A stretch of 54,490 nucleotides of DNA, taken from the NCBI GenBank assembly GCA_017745075.1, contig JAGIAD010000001.1:766876-821365 (forward strand), read 5' to 3'. The notes under the pieces were generated by a model. It was not told where the DNA came from. It searched no databases and saw only the letters and a list, made by a program, of their open reading frames with translations. Of this stretch, positions 53,831 through 54,490 are shown in pieces. The number at the start of each line of letters is the position of its first letter. Positions within the stretch are counted from its first letter, which is position 1. The position numbers were made by a program, and so were the translations under genes. The DNA comes from Sphingobacteriaceae bacterium. Its GTDB lineage: Bacteria; Bacteroidota; Bacteroidia; Sphingobacteriales; Sphingobacteriaceae.

Positions 53831-54332
53831 TCAGGCAGAATACAATGAGCAGGCAAAAGCATCGAACTGGCGAAAGTTTGTGCGCAAAAATCTGCTCATC
53901 CACCTTGTTCCCAACACGGTATTGAATACTGTAGTGCCCTATTTTGCTTTTAAAGCACAAAATTCGGTACACCTGTTCAGTGGTGAGCAAAATCTGGCTA
54001 GGTTTTTACTACCCATGTCATTACTGCTACCTTTTATGGTTACACTCGATATTTTAAAGAAAATAAAAGAACTTCAACATACCGGGGCCATCAATTACAA
54101 TGAAGAACTAAAAATTACGGGCTATCCTTTTATTCTGAAAAAAGCCGGCTTAAATGGCCTGTATAGCATTATGATTGTATTTGCATTGATGCTTGCATTA
54201 CATTTCTCTTTTCCTAAAAACCACAATTTTGGGATTACTCCATCTGCAATATGTGCCGGATTATTGGCGGGTTTATATTCCATTACCTTTTTTTATCTCG
54301 CCATTAGAAGGTTTAAAAATGATGCGGTGTAA
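53823..54332 (+). CDS. Small four-helix membrane protein of unknown function
   Basis: 169 residues with about four hydrophobic helices (near 28-48, 62-80, 110-130 and 138-160) and basic ends facing the presumed cytoplasm (NWRKFVRK, RRFKND). No family recognised. Overlapping the acyltransferase gene by 8 bases, it is translationally tied to the lipid cluster. It is too small for a known flippase or RND transporter. It might anchor the enzymes to the membrane or help move the lipid, but that is a guess from context. No transporter is otherwise present in the cluster. Confidence 0.75.
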   Translation: MSDQAEYNEQAKASNWRKFVRKNLLIHLVPNTVLNTVVPYFAFKAQNSVHLFSGEQNLARFLLPMSLLLPFMVTLDILKKIKELQHTGAINYNEELKITGYPFILKKAGLNGLYSIMIVFALMLALHFSFPKNHNFGITPSAICAGLLAGLYSITFFYLAIRRFKNDAV

Positions 54333-54351
54333 TATCCTTAGAAAATATTCT

Positions 54352-54377
54352 TGTCATTCTGAACGTAGTGAAGAATC
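54352..54377 (+). repeat. GTCATTCTGAAC-family short repeat, second copy
   Basis: Starts TGTCATTCTGAACG and ends GAAGAATC, as at 8853-8878. It sits 20 bases after the last cluster gene. The remaining bases to the window end show no gene. Confidence 0.65.
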
Positions 54378-54490
54378 AGCTCAATAGGATTATTATTCAA
54401 TCCATGTACTAAATCTCCAAATAGTCCTCGTTTGTAACCATAGCCGTTAACCTAAACTCTAAAAATTTCATTTAGGATTTGGAATGCGGC

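Noticed and set aside
36123..54332. Flexirubin or aryl-polyene pigment cluster
   Set aside because: Those clusters use stand-alone KS/CLF, KR and DH proteins with ammonia-lyase or HAL-like genes; here the domains are fused into megasynthases and no aromatic-starter genes are present.
3653..54377. CRISPR array
   Set aside because: The repeats are dispersed, few, imperfect and often inverted; there are no regular spacers and no cas genes.

Overview
The window looks like chromosomal DNA of a Bacteroidota bacterium, most likely Sphingobacteriaceae (Pedobacter-like). The reasons are a moderate-to-low GC content, almost no Shine-Dalgarno signals, signal peptides that nearly all end in Ala-Gln, a very dense set of plant-cell-wall glycosidases, and short hairpin repeats beginning GTCATTCTGA or CGTCATTGCGAG between genes. 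The genus is inferred from these traits, not from a marker gene.

Layout. (1) 25-1674: a short DsbD-type thiol:disulfide transporter with its terminator. (2) 1985-35330: a large pectin-degradation region, mainly for rhamnogalacturonan I (RG-I). A lone GH39 gene (+) faces a minus-strand group. Reading leftward from about 24.2 kb, that group holds an MG2/plug-like surface protein, PL11 lyase, two CE12 esterases, GH2, GH105, GH115 and GH31. After a repeat come rhamnose mutarotase with GH106, then GH28. Reading right from 24.7 kb is a tight four-gene operon (GH51, GH51, GH97, GH43) ending at a strong terminator. Converging on it is a minus pair, a CE12 esterase with a sugar-binding-like N-terminus followed by a GH127/GH146 beta-L-arabinofuranosidase. 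Together these could remove acetyl groups, cut the RG-I backbone, and take off rhamnose, unsaturated galacturonate, arabinose, galactose and glucuronate side groups. No SusC/SusD pair and no regulator is present here.

(3) 36123-54332: after a 792-bp AT-rich gap comes a nine-gene plus-strand biosynthetic cluster, the most unusual part of the window. A 2346-residue megasynthase has two nitronate-monooxygenase/PfaD-like barrels, then KS-AT-ACP-ACP-KR. A 1411-residue partner has KS-AT-DH with a fused phosphopantetheinyl transferase. They are followed by a free ACP, an alpha/beta hydrolase, two MGT/CrtX-type glycosyltransferases, two HHxxxDG-type acyltransferases and a small four-helix membrane protein. 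The synthase carries a full reductive set (KR, DH, ER) and its own carrier-protein activation. My reading is an iterative PUFA/heterocyst-glycolipid-like lipid synthase whose product is glycosylated and O-acylated, giving an undescribed acylated glycolipid. Chemistry and product are inference.

Intergenic repeats lie in both convergent gaps and also break the lipid cluster into three transcription blocks. No RNA genes, CRISPR arrays, insertion sequences or phage genes were seen.
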